Shown here: piece by piece, positions 34,021 to 47,300 of the stretch
Numbering within the stretch: the first letter of the stretch is position 1
How the letters are laid out: the number at the start of each line of letters is the position of its first letter
From: Crossaster papposus
Taxonomy: Eukaryota > Echinodermata > Asteroidea > Velatida > Solasteridae
DNA: 64,000 nucleotides
Assembly (NCBI GenBank): GCA_037893245.1
Contig: JBAIAA010000412.1
Span: 2,542,001-2,606,000 of the forward strand
Reading direction: 5' to 3'
Translations under genes and position numbers: made by a program
Notes under the pieces: model-generated
Seen by the model: only the letters and a program-made list of their open reading frames with translations
Told to the model about the DNA's origin: nothing
Database searches by the model: none

Positions 34021-34292
34021 TTCTTATATAGCGCTTTAGACTCCCATAATGTGGGTGTAACAAAGCGCTTTACAACTATTATCCCTGTTCACCAGGAATG
34101 AGACCATTTCTGCAGCAGCTCAAGATCAGCGCATGTGGTCTCTACCTTCACAGGTACCCATTACTCCTGGGTGGAGAGAGGCAATTGTAGCAAAGTGTCT
34201 TGCCCAAGAACACAAGCACCATGTTCCCTGCCAGGCTTCGAACCCACGTACCATAGTCAAACACGGTAACCACTGGACCACAGCGACCCACT
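34021..34292 (-). mobile_element. tRNA-derived SINE, intergenic copy
   Basis: On the minus strand the head reads GTGGTCCAGTGGTTACCGTG (A box), then a B box GGGTTCGAAGCC, then a body containing GGGCAAGACACTTTGC and CTCTCTCCACCCAGGAGTAA. It ends in AAAGCGCTATATAAG. This is the best-preserved copy of the family and defines its structure: tRNA head, central domain, short tail. Confidence 0.8.
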
Positions 34293-34789
34293 GACTGTAT
34301 TGACCTAGAAAGTCAATGCCACAGAAAGCTCAACAATTAAGCGCTTAAATAATTTGGTAAAATTAAAACAAACAAGTATTCATATCAACATATTCATAAG
34401 TTCATAACCGACAACTTGTTCTGCTGTTTCTCCTCGGTTTTGGGATTTCAGTAAGTTAGAATATCTCAAAAAAATTCACTGACCAAAAAACTACTGAACC
34501 AGTTCTTGGTTATGATCGCCAAAGCACACTCCTGTTTTATTATTATGTTGTCTGCACGGGACAGTTCACAACGAAGTCCTGGTAATATTATCGCCCTCCA
34601 TCCCAAGCCCTGTCATTCAGTGTTTACGCAGTGATAGCCACCATGCGCGGTGCAAAATGAACCGTGGAACGAGGATGGGGGACCGTGCGAGTGAGGTGGT
34701 TGCCTCGTGATCAGAGGTTCGTTCTCGAAAGTTGGTACGTACATTGCCGCCGAATAAATCGATTCTTCGTTGTGGCCTTGAGCAATTGA

Positions 34790-35124
34790 CCATTTGCGTG
34801 TGGAATTTGAATAATATCTGGTACACTGACTTGTTCACACAGCTTGGCACAGTTTACATTTCAATTCCCCAGACCAAAGACACTGTTGCTATATCACGTG
34901 ATTCGGGGCAAGCCTTACGCTAGCAAACCCCCGGCTCTAGAATGGTCTGGTGTCTTTGTACCATTCTCAACCATTGTGAACAATGTATTGGTGCTGAGCG
35001 TCTCTAACGTAACTATGCAAGAGCTTGCCCCGAATCACGTGATATAGTCAAACTGTGCCAAGCTACATGAACAAGTCAGTGTACCAGATATTATTTAAAT
35101 TCCACACGCAAATGGTCAATTGAG
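34790..35124. repeat. Long imperfect inverted repeat
   Basis: 34790-34915 is the reverse complement of 35023-35124 at high identity, sharing AATTGACCATTTGCGTGTGG, TCTGGTACACTGACTTGTTC and ATCACGTGATTCGGGGCAAG. The left arm has an extra block of about 35 bases. The loop is about 107 bases. It is probably a foldback transposon; no other copy was seen. Confidence 0.85.
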
Positions 35125-36384
35125 CGCCAGATACGTAGCAATTCCATGAAGTTGTCGGCAAAAAATTGTGTTTCCTGGTTTTGCGACCATGATCTTTCAT
35201 TGGTACCGTGTGTGGCATGCAGCATATTGCAACCAAACACTGTAATTTATAGGGTCACCAATAACTGCATTTGGATTATGTAGTAATTGAGATTTAATTA
35301 GATAATGATTGTTATATACTAACGCCAAGTGTGATTGGTTGTAGTGTGTGGTCATTCTTTTATGTAACCAGCCCCGTCTATTTCCGTTGTATTCTTTTGC
35401 CAAATGTCGACTTTTATAGAATAAGTCTGTGCGGTAACCGCGCTGGTTGGATGACAGGTTGATTCGCACGCAGAATTAGCCACACCTCGGTTGCCGTTAT
35501 ACCACAATTTTATTTGTTTAAGTCTACCGCAAAGTCCATTTTAGTGCCAAACCGTGTACCCCCCCTTCTTAAACCCGCAAACCTATCGAAAGACAAAGAA
35601 ACATCACCTTGACAAGCCAACACGCCAGTCCCTCTCTAATCAAAGTAACACCCCTCGGATTATTAAGAAAGGGGGGCCCTGGCGTCTTAATCACAAATTG
35701 CCCCTTGCAATTATTGACACATAATAGATATCTGTTTAAGAAACGGGGGCTTAGGAAAACCATGGCAAGGCCGGACGAGGGAGGGGGGAATATTGCAGCG
35801 GCGTCGCCCAGAGGCGTCTATACCGTAGCGGACGGCGAGACGTCAGCGGGCCGTACGCGGTGGCACTAAGCCCTGGCCGCACGGGAGACCCTGTCCGTGT
35901 AATTACGGCAATATGCCGCGTTAAGGCCTACCTCACGGATATTATGAAAATGTCTTTAGCGACGGGGGTCCGAGCAGAGAAGTACAGTGGTGTGGTAAAC
36001 CGACAGAAGAGCCGCACGGCTTGCCCGTGAATCCGGGGCGGAAACCTCGGGCCGAGACGGCGGGGCTATAACTGCACGGTGGTGGTTTAAGGGGAAAGGG
36101 AGCAAAATGAGTATTTAATGCCAGAAGTTAACCAATAACCCAAATTCGATTGGGTGTTAATTAATGTGGATTTGGTAAATGCGAAGGGAAAGGGGGGGGG
36201 GGGCTGTGGGCGCAAGATTGTTTCAAAACAGTTGGCTTGTAGACAACGAAAGCGTCGCTAATAACTTGGGAAATTGAAAGAGCTTTTGGATTATACATGA
36301 TCCCACATATAGGCTAAACCTACACAACGTTAAAATATTAAGGACTTTGTAAATAAAATGAGTTTTACGACAGGAAAAAAAAGG

Positions 36385-36657
36385 GGGGGGGGGGGGGGGG
36401 AGGGGGCTAGGACCCGCAGCCGTGTTATTATGCCTGGGAGCGGTGTAGAGCAATTAGACCGGGTATACCGGGTATATTTGGGGTGTTATGATACCCGTGA
36501 GTTATTGCCGAGTGCAAGGCGAGAGGTTACCGGTGTGGGCACGGTGGGTGAGTGGTGTAGGATGGGGACTGCATCACACACGGTAGGGCCGCATAAGACA
36601 ATACCGGTTCTCAGTTGCAAGGAAACTCGAGAGGCGTGTCCCCCCCCCCCCCCCACT

Positions 36658-36690
<33 letters not shown>
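36385..36690. repeat. Paired poly-G and poly-C tracts
   Basis: A G run at about 36385-36401 is followed 240 bp later by C runs at 36639-36652 and 36659-36690. They could in principle pair in single-stranded nucleic acid. The Pro-rich and Gly-rich ORFs over them are artefacts. Confidence 0.8.
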
Positions 36691-36692
<2 letters not shown>

Positions 36693-38351
36693 ACCAAAGT
36701 TGAGTGGTCAGTTTCAGGTTTATGTTGTGAAATGAACCTACATAGAATACTACAAAAAATACTAGTTACGCCACTGGTAACATCAACTATGCACCGAACT
36801 CCTCCAAATGGTGCATGGATTCTGCCTTTTCACGCTACCGCCCCCCGTAAGCATGGAGAGCCTCACTAGAATTACTGGCAACTTTTACACAATAAATAAT
36901 AGCCGGAATTCAGTGATTCCCGTGCATGTTGCTTGTTGCTGCTGCCAGATCGGGGCCCTCCACCCAAAACTTAATGACCGTGCAGTAACAGCGAACCTTT
37001 TGCGAAATCGTAGCGCAAACAAACTTGGCCTAGACGTCACAAAATCGCGTTTGCAAAATAAAGAAAACCGGCCTTTAAACGTCAAAACCTGGCTTAGTTT
37101 ATCAGAACCGCGCAATCGCATCTTTCAAACTTTCTTTTCCAGAATAAAAGAAAAGAAAAATGAGAACACGCTCACACGCGTTGACCATATTTTCGGGGGT
37201 CGGTTAACCCCATTTTGTTTCGGTAGTCAGATTAATGAGCGCGGTTGCTAGGCAATTCTTGGGCAGTTTCCGATCTAATTTCTGCAAATTATTGGACACC
37301 ATCTGTTTTGTTTTCTTCTATGTTTGGATATTTTCTCGCCTCTGTCTTTTTTTTTTCTTCGGTGGAAACCATGGAAAACGCGTATGGGATATCAGACGTG
37401 GTTTAGTTTGACAAGTCCCGGTTTGGTGTTTGCAGGGTGCACGCTTCCGTGTATATACTGTTCACGTTCCCATGGTATTCTGTCTATCTGTAACCCATTT
37501 TTTTTAGGTAGCCGAGAAATTGGTGGGAAATGCCGTGATGGTAAAACTTGGTGGGACTGGTGCAAGTGATACGGATGGTGGTTAATGATTAATGTACACG
37601 TAAGGTTTCGGCTGTGTATTTTCGACATCATTCGCACCACTCGCCATAAGGCTGGTTGCCGCTAATTCCAACCAATCACAACAGCCCAGACCAGATTATT
37701 TACAAACTGACTGAATTGATTAATCCCTCGCAAAAGGAACCAAAACAAAAATGCACCCGGTCTTCACCGACCGTGCGATAAATTTACTACCACTGGCAAC
37801 CTGCATGAGAAAGAAAAATGTCTGCTGGTCTGTGATTGGACAGAAAAGATGGGGGAGAAAATAATGTAATTTTTTTTTCTCCTGAAACTTTTTTGATTCG
37901 TAGACGATGCGAGTCGGCTGAGAGGATGCGTCGCTCACAGCACCGACGCGGATTGGTCGACTTGCCCACAATGAAGTGCCAGCGAGCCCCTGTGACTGGC
38001 TGCTCTGCGCGCCCAAGCTCTACCGCGCCCGCGCCCCTCCGTGCACATGCGCAACAAGTAGGCGCTCGGTTTTCAATAAAACCAGTCATCGCCCGGTAAA
38101 ACGCTGCAAAACTGGTCTTTGTTGACTCCACGGAATCACAGCTGTTTCTCGCTAATTTGTTCTCACCGGTCCCGCTCACTCTCTCAATGTTGTAGTTGTC
38201 GTAGAACGAAACATATCCATCTCTGTACAGATAAGATTTTTTTTTCATTTACTATCCTTGGTACAGTAGGCGCGTTGTGCCTTGATATTTTTTGGTGGAA
38301 AGCGGTAACAGCTATCAGTCGCGGTCTGGGGTTAAGTCGTAGGGTACATCC

Positions 38352-41300
38352 ATGATTGAGTCCGGGCCACCAGGACCAAGTGTCGTTGTCATCGCCGCTG
38401 CTGCTGCTGCTGCTGCTGCCGCCGCCACCACCGCGCTCAGGGGGATGTTCCCCGCCGTGGACCTACCCCATGCTTCCCCGATGCTTGGGCGGGCCGTCCC
38501 GCTCACCACAAAATCCTCGGACATCGAGACCAGCGTTTGGACCTCGACCGAGGTACCGGCCGATGTCAGCTTTGGCCCGTTCGAGGGGGAGTTTCGGCTC
38601 GGTGCCGCCATGAAGGACAGCCGGGAAAGTCCGTACATGTTAGAGGTGAGTGACGAAGAATTAAACGAACGAACGAAATCAATAAAATCACATCACCCAT
38701 GTACAATGTAACAAATCAGGGCAATTTTGGCATATACAGCGGCTGAAATTGTAGGTGTAGGGGGCACCTGGGGTTGCACCGATTTTTTTCAAGAGGGCGA
38801 CTATATGGCAACTTATTGTCTGTGTGCATTTCGAAGTTTCAAGGGGGGGGGGGCAACCCGGGGGGTTGGTATACGGGGAAATCGGCCATGGTGGGGATGG
38901 CTGTTGGGCTGTTGACGCTTAAACACAACGTGAGCCCTGAACGATCAAAACTTAATATTACACATTTAATTTGAGGCGCTGTTGTTAAGCTGAATATTAT
39001 TAGAAATGTCGCAGTATTCTTAGTGCCGAAATTGTGGTTGAGATTCTTTCGACTTTAGAACTTTTCGTCTGCTTCCAGATGAAGAAAATAAGCATGGATA
39101 ATAACTTTATGTATTGATAATACAATGCTTTGTTCACCAACCTACGGATAAACTAATTTTTGTTTCGGAAACTCTCTGTTTTCTTAGACCGTATTTTCAT
39201 AAATGTCGCAGTATTCTTAGTACCGAAATTGTGGTTGAGATTCTTTCGACTTTAGAACTTTACGTCGGCTTCAAGATGAAGAAAATAAGCATGGATATTG
39301 ACTTTATGTATTGATAATACAATGCTTTGTTCACCAACCTACGGATAAACTAATTTTTGTTTCGGAAACTCTCTGTTTTCTTAGACCGTATTTTCATAAA
39401 CGCCGGTGCGATCTTAGTTACGTTTCGTTAGAGGTGGCATCGATTGTTTAAATGACATCAAGAAACACGTCACTTTTTTGTTTTGGTTTACGAGGCTGAC
39501 CATACAAAGGCAATCTCAGTCACTTTGTTCCTCACTATATAGTGTTCATCGTTATGTGAATTAAATCAACCCACTTGACCACTAGGCGTTCCATTATCGT
39601 GTAGTGTTTACCTCCCTCCTTTGCTCAACTGCCACGCCCACTCGCCCCTTCACGTTCTGTTTAGGATTACGCCTCGCTGTTTGTGCGGGTACCTCTCGAA
39701 GCATTGAGTGGCGTAAAGCGATTTACACAAACAAAGTTTATTGTTGCTTAGTTAGCTTTGTATTTTACCGCTTATTGATACGATAGACTTGTTGTTACTA
39801 ATAAATTCATAGCTATAATGTCTGGCAGGGGGAAAAAAACCTCGAAAGCAGTCCATTGAAAATGTTAAGGGGCACAATGATTCTCGTCATTTTCTCTCAA
39901 TATGTCCAGATAATTCGCAATTGTGCCCCTGTACATTTTCGGTGACCCTTTTCGGTTATTTATTATGACCCATTTATGCGCATGCGTGCATAATTATGAA
40001 TGTATTAGTCGAAATAATAGTCCATTAATGTGCGGTGCTTATATAGCGCTTTATCACCAAAGTATCAAAGCGCTTAACATTATTACCCCGGTCATTGGGC
40101 CCATGAAACATTCTAATTACCATCTCAGCTCCCTGGGGAGTATACAGCTCGATGCTGCCATTTCGGCGCAAAGCAGCTAAATCAATCGCAATAACCATCT
40201 CTGCCCTCACAGGTACCATTTACTCCTGTGTGGAGAGAAGCAATGAGTGACAAAGTGCCTTGCCCATTGCCCGTATATTTTGTTTGTACATTGAAAATGT
40301 ACATCACCTGTCAAATGTGTTCACGCTTCAGTACTGCAGACCAATAATGTGCTGCAGATAACACTACAACATATCATACATCAACACGCATAACATGTGT
40401 TTGCTTAAATAGCCATATAGTGCGGGTAGCCAATGTTGGACGTTGCTTCTTTGTGTTCTCATTCAGGTCAAATATTCCGAGGGTCGCCTAGTCAGCGGCC
40501 CCGACTCCCACCCCACCCGCTGGATGCGGTTCGTCGCTGCGGCGCACGACGAGCATGAGCAGAACCTCTCGGCTGTTCGTTCTCCGGAGGGGCGGGTGAT
40601 GTTCCGCACCACCCGCAGCATCCTGCGCGGGGAAGAGCTCCTAGTCTGGTACACCAGCGCTTTTGCCGAGTACCTGGGGATGCCGACGACAGTCAACCAA
40701 TACAGAGGTAAGAAACCCCGCGCACTCGCAGTATTGGCCAACCGCGCAAAGCATTAATTTGAAAAGCAATAAAAACTTAACTGGCAGTGAGACTCGTCAT
40801 TCACCAAAAGAGGGCGCTTTAGCCGTACGCCATTTTGTTTTAGAGTTTTAAAACTTCTTGCAAACCCCGATGTTAGTAATTCGCAAGGATAACATCGTTA
40901 TGGAACCATTTTGTTTTTATAATTTCAATACTGTTTTTCATACTGCTGGTGCGAATTTGGCGAGAGTTTGAAATGTTGCAAACTGAATACAATTTTGGGA
41001 GATTGAAACTAAAGTTTCGCATTAACTGAAAGTCAACCCACGACTGCGAACTCGTTGGTAACCAAACTTAACTTTGTGTATATTTGTTGTATTGACTCTG
41101 TAAGCTACTTGTACAGTTCCACGATTCATTGACATGTTTAGCGGCAGAGTATCTTGACCATCTGGTTGGTTCAAAGGTTCTTACGTTGGACACGAGAAAC
41201 CATTGATTTCTGCTCAATAATACTGATGACTTTGTGATTAATATCCCCCACCCGCTTCGTCTCCGTGTTTGGTTTCGTTCATGCAATTTAGCATAAGTGA

Positions 41301-44300
41301 TGGAGCCTAAGTCTGAGGTTTGGAAAACGGCCAAATATTCCTCTGAGATGAGTAAACATTCGACAACAAACACAACAGCTACACGGGCGTTTTCGAATTC
41401 CTGGCTTCGTTTCGTCTTTAGGTTTAAGGCTATTTTAAGCTCGGAACTGCGGGAACTCCAGTCGCATTATGGAGCCTGTTATGCTTCAGAAACGTTCAGT
41501 TCTTTGATTTGAACCTAAAAGTTCGAAGAATTTTCATTGGATTTGCTTCTTAGCAATAAGCAATACGGAAGTCGGCGGAGAAGCCCAAGCCGATTGCCCA
41601 AGCCGAAGCAAAGGTTTCGAAAACACATTAGTCGTGCATGCACGCCAACAATGTTTTGGTTGTCAGGCGTTTCTGTTTTCGCGCCATTTCTGTCACTCTA
41701 TCGCGGCAGTGACACCAGCAACACCACCTCTTGATGATTTGGCCGACAAGGCTCTAACTAAATTAACTGTATTTACTGTGACTGCTGGGTAAACACGTAT
41801 GTATGAACGATGTTCAAATACAGACCAGGTGGGATGGACATGACTGTTCTCCCTGCCTGTTGGAACTAGACTGATAATTTACTTTTCCGTACGTGTGCAA
41901 ACTGCCGCGACATTGCGTTCGATACTGGTATGCGCATAATCTAATGTACATTATTATGCACTTTTCTTGTGGTATTTAATGCTGCATGTTGTTCGATGGG
42001 GCAACTGGTATATTTTCCCAAGAGTCATTTCCATGTTTTCGGCTGTTTTTGTTTATTTGTTTTGTCATTTTAATACGACGACAATCCAAAACTGTCAGCT
42101 TTTTCTTTAATGTTTAGCTTTTGAAAAATGTAGGCCTATCTATATTCTTTTCTATTCACATCACGTATTCACAGTCATAATACGTGTGTTGGACATTATG
42201 TTTGAAGGTTTCAAGGAATCATCTTGTGAACTTTCCGAAGCTTGAACTAATTTGCAATTTACAATTTATAGGAGCATAGCTTTAGGTCGTCATTTATTTG
42301 TGTGTAATGGCTTTTTATTTTCCACCCATTTTGCTAAACAAACTTGAGCATCTCTGCTTTCGAGGTTAAGATTTAGTGAGGTTTATGACTTCTGAATATG
42401 AACAGCGCCATTTTGTGACGTATGAGTCGAGAGAAACGTCTTCCAAAACTATAACGACTCGGTTTGAACGGCACGGTAAAATAGCTATTCTTCTAGCCAG
42501 ACAAGTCGAAAATAAACGTTATCTTGAAATCAAACAATTAACCAATCAATCGATCAAAACTGGCAAAAAGACCTGTAGAGCCTAATTTGTAGAATCATTG
42601 TTTGGTAAAAAGTTCGGGCGAAAAATATACGATTTCTTTTGCAAATGGCGGGGTAATCGTGTTTATTCTGACAACCGCTAACACCTTGTTATTATTGCCC
42701 TAAAATGGTCCGATCCACTTCAAGATTTAAATGGTACCATCATTTTGCAGTCGCCTCTCAATGTCCACCGACAAGAATTCAGACCAATAACTCCAGGTGT
42801 ATCATTTTGTGGGTATAGATCAACAAGTCTTGTTTGGTACACCTGTTTTTTTTCTCCAGCGGGTCTGATCGATAGCGTCAACCGTCTAACGTCTAATTTT
42901 CTTCGACCGACTGGTTGGACCAGTCCGCCCATTTTGTCGTCCCGAGTGCGGAATAGGGGTCTTGTTTGCTGACTTTCCGCGCCGCCCATGCCTATTCTCC
43001 AGCTTGCTGTTCTCTCAAAAAAAAATTCTTCTGACTTTGATAACTAGCCGAGTTACACACGTACGTTTCCAAGCCACCCCTTCTTGTCAAAGAACCAGGT
43101 GGTATTGTGCAACCTCCTACTCAGCCACAATGGAGCAGAGGCCATTCAAGGAAAGGGAGATCAATGAAGGTTCTTGGACCACAGAATTACAGTATTAGTG
43201 CGGATTTACTAGGTGGTTTGCTTGAAAGAAGACTAAGGCAGTTATAGGCGGGAGAGGGTGTAAACAAAAATCCACTCAAAGCCTAAAGCACTATTAGTCC
43301 TATACTGTCGCGGTGTATTGAGAAAAAAATACTGGCTACAATTAGCCTTTGCTTGAATTGCGCGCGTTTAGGATCGCAAGGGGACCTAATCGGATTGTTC
43401 GAACATTCTTACAAGTATAAACTGAAGCCATGCGAAATGAAAAACCTGTTGTGTTTAGCCATCCGAAGTTTGACTTTCTATGGGTAAGAACTCTGCACAT
43501 TGTCCGGGAGTTTTTTCGTGGAGAAGCGTTTGCTGTCAAGATGCTTCCCGTGGTTTGACGCAGAGCACCGGTAGGAATTTCTCAGTTTGCACGCTAGTAA
43601 AGACTGTCCACGTAAAACTCTAACGATGCTATGTTCTGCGGAAGCGTCGTGGATCTTATTGCTGTGGTGGCCGCATCAAACTGGTGTACTCTATAGAGGC
43701 AGATCGGGACAACTTTTCTTCAAATCTTCACGGTAGGCTGGGCTACTTTGACCGTTACAAATTAAGACTAAATTTCACCATCGGTCGTTGATTGCAGCAG
43801 GGGCTTAACTACAGTAGACTACAGCCCTAATTCTCTGGGGCTAATTTCATAGAGCTGCTAAGCACCCAAATTTGCTTAGCATGAAAATTTGTCCTTGGGG
43901 AAAAAACAAGGTTACAGACCAAATTTTCCCGTGGTCTTTATTGTTTTTGATTGATAATCGGCTGGTTTTTGGCTTAGCATGAAAAACACGTAGAATTTTG
44001 GCTGGTAACCTGTTTTTAATGAGCAAGACTTTTTTGTGCTAAGCAAATTTGTGTGCTTAGCAGCTCTATGAAATCGGCCCCTATAATAGTGTATAATAGG
44101 TAATAGTGTCTCATCCCTGCAAATTGAAACACCACAATGGTAAACTGTACACCCAAACTGTTGTACTTTGATTGTGGTGGTATGTGTGATCCCATGTAAA
44201 GCATTATTAAGTTTTGGTACCCACTCCAACATATTCCAACAAAACACACAGTTAGAATTTTGATGGGTTAGGGTGGTTAGGGTTTTAATAAGACTACTGT

Positions 44301-47300
44301 CGTGTCAGTTTGAAAGGTGTTTAGGAGGACATTTGTGTAGTCCAGAGCTAACGACATATTTAAGTGAAACATTCAGAAATCGACACTTTCTTGTGAGTAG
44401 TGACAATCACCAATAATTGAACTAAACTATTTGTTTTACCATCGGGTTTTTCAAACACTTCTAAGACAGTAATCGTTTTTTTAAGAGGACGTCAGTAGTT
44501 TTCCTCCCTCTAAATTGGAATGTTTCACGTCGTATAACTTCTTTTTAACACGGCACAATTTGGCGACGGCACTCACAGCACAATTTACTTTCGTGTTTTT
44601 GCATTATTGCTAGAGGCTGTTTAAAAAATAGTAACAGTAGTCTTACGTATGGCCCGGAGAATAGAATGAAACTGTATTAAAAGTAAACTTTACCATACAA
44701 AACCCATAGAATCTGACTAGACATGCTGGTGGTTATATCGTGGTTTAAAGGTAGGATACACCAATGTTGATTGCTTGAATTATCAAGAATGTGTGGATTC
44801 AGGGGTTGTATTTTATAGTAAATATCGTTGAACTGACCTGTCCGAAGTTTCACAACCAAGGATGCCGCGAAAAAAAAGCAAGAAAATCGGCGTTCGTTTT
44901 CAACCGGCGTCGGACAGTTGTTCTTGTTTTTTTCGCTATCGCTGAAAAATTTAATTTTTCTGAACATTTACAGGATATCTAGCGCAATCATTTAGCTGGA
45001 TGCCTAGTAGTACTAATGCCTAGTGAATCAGTATTTTCTTTTAAATAAGTAAGACATTTCTTAATAATTCGGTAGTAATTTATTTTGATATCTGCAAATG
45101 GTGTATACTACCTTTAAGATTTAAGGCGCTCAAGGCATCCACGTGTGCACAAAAAGGGTCTCGTCTATATCTGACACTAATTCGCACTGACACGAAATCA
45201 TTTTTTACGCCCAAGAAATGACTAATGTTTTGGTTTTCCTTCAAAATTCGTCCCATGCAGTACTCAGCGCTGTTGGCAACGACTTAGTATAATGGCCGCA
45301 AGTTGGACGTCGGATTGCGCGGATTATCGTTCCGCGTTGTTGAGCGGGGTTAAATACTTTTTTGTTCGTCGAAGTTTACTATAGGATTTTCAACTTTTCC
45401 CCTTTTATTCTTCCAATTGATTTTGTTAGGGGCTTCGTTTGAGTACAATCGTTTTAGGGTGGTTATGTGTTCGTGCACGCTCGTTGACGAATTTTGTTTC
45501 GAGGGATATTCGTTGATTTGGAGGATAAAAGTTAAGGTCTTTGGCATTCATTTGAGGGTACAGTACACCGTACTACAAAATACTACACTAATCCCATCGG
45601 CCAGTGTAGTAAGAGTACTGCATACTACAGTGTACTCATTAGGTAACGAATAGGGGTTTATAATGTGGGAGCGATCAACCTCGTTCCCATAGTGTTCCCA
45701 ATACTACCTGCTCTCTCGTCCTTGTCTTCATTGAAATATCCAAACATTTTGGATACTGTATGCAAATTATGAATAGTCTGGTGCCTGGCTGTTCTTAACA
45801 ACAAATATCACCGTAACACCCTCAATACCGTAGAAGAGAAAGGCACATAGAAGAGAAAGAAGAAGAGAAAGGGTTACGTCACTAATGTTCACAACTCAGG
45901 ATTTGTGACACCCGTGGAAAACCCGTGAACAAAAAATTGGCCTTGAGGAAAACATGTGACAAATGCCGCACAAGCTTCTAAAAAACGTACATGCGATGCA
46001 CAGCCAGCAAAAAAAAATGCGATCCATAATGTATGTATTATACAAGAAATGCAGGTGTTATGAACTTGAGACAAGAAAACAACATATTAAAATCAAAATA
46101 CATGTACATCAGTACATGTTGTGTCGGGCTAGCTGGTCCATTGTACTCGAGCTGGTGTGCATGTCTCGTTAACGCACATTCTAGTTTTGTGCGTGCGAGT
46201 TGGGGTTTTTAATTGACAACAATATCGGTCGCATCTGTGGAAGTTCTCACACACACACAAAGTACCGGTAATTTACATGTGCAGATGTACGATGCGCACT
46301 GCTAGCGCCGAAACAAAATCGGAGGGAAATAGATTGTTGAAATGCCGTTTTATGTCTGGCCAGCCATGGGTAAACGGAACAAAAATGGCACCCGAAATTA
46401 TTGCGGGCATAGATTAAGTTTTGTTCTGTCCGTATGTATACATGGCATTAGTCTCGGTAGAATTTAGAACAAATGCTCGACCGATCCAGCAGGGTATAAC
46501 AAAGTATATAGACCGTGTAAGTCTCGCCAGTTCATCAATACTTTTTCTGTGAGTATTTTGGTACCATTTTGGCAGAAGCTGTTTTTTAAAGTGCTTTAAT
46601 GTACCTCTGTGCCCACGTGTAACTAGTTGACTTGGCAATAACAGCATACTTGAGCATTACTGTTGCATTACTGTTGCACAAACTACTGCATATTCACGAC
46701 GCGAGGGGTCTAAAACCGCCCATTTACGATAATTCCCCCTAACCATGGTTTTACCTTTCAAAACCTTTCAAAATCTGCTTACTTGACAAGATGGCTGTAA
46801 ATAAGTATGAACCTTTCAAAACGCTCCAGAATTTGTTGCTACTACACCTTTCAAAACCTTTTGAAAGGTATTTTTTTTCTCACACCAGTTTGTTCAGAAA
46901 GTTGTTTTACCTTTTTGAAATCTTTCATAGGTTTCTTTTGTCAGACAGTTTTCTCGCCTTTCAAATCATTTCAGTCCAAGAAACTTGAAAGGTATTTTTT
47001 TTCTTACGCCAGTTTGTTCAGAGAGTTGTTTTACCTTTCAAAATCGTTCATAGGTTTCTTTTGTCGGACAGTTTTCTCACCTTTCAAAACCTTTCAGTCC
47101 AGGAAACTTGAAATGTTTTGAAAGGTCAGACAATATTCTATGGCAACTGCCCTGTACATAGGAGGGCTAGGGAAAACAATATACGCTGCCTGGATATGGT
47201 GTATTCTCGTAAAATCTCGCGTTCAACTTACACGCTCTATTAATAGGTATGTTATCTATCGGGTTAAAATGTTAATGTAACCCTAGGCCCCCCCCCCCTC

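Larger units (their letters stand above)
24670..38351. other. Long gene-poor intergenic region upstream of PRDM13
   Basis: No exon chain with consistent splice sites and a recognisable product was found on either strand in these 13.7 kb. The longest open frames (25650-26084, 27287-27655, 36808-37251) are unrelated to known families or lie in repeats. The region holds foldback repeats, one SINE, several poly-G/poly-C tracts and GC-richer patches at 27280-27600, 31860-32020, 35760-36080 and 37900-38100. It could contain PRDM13 control elements, but nothing in the sequence shows which parts. Confidence 0.5.

Noticed and set aside
36808..37251. 147-residue plus-strand ORF
   Set aside because: No family similarity recognised, atypical composition, no splice partners.
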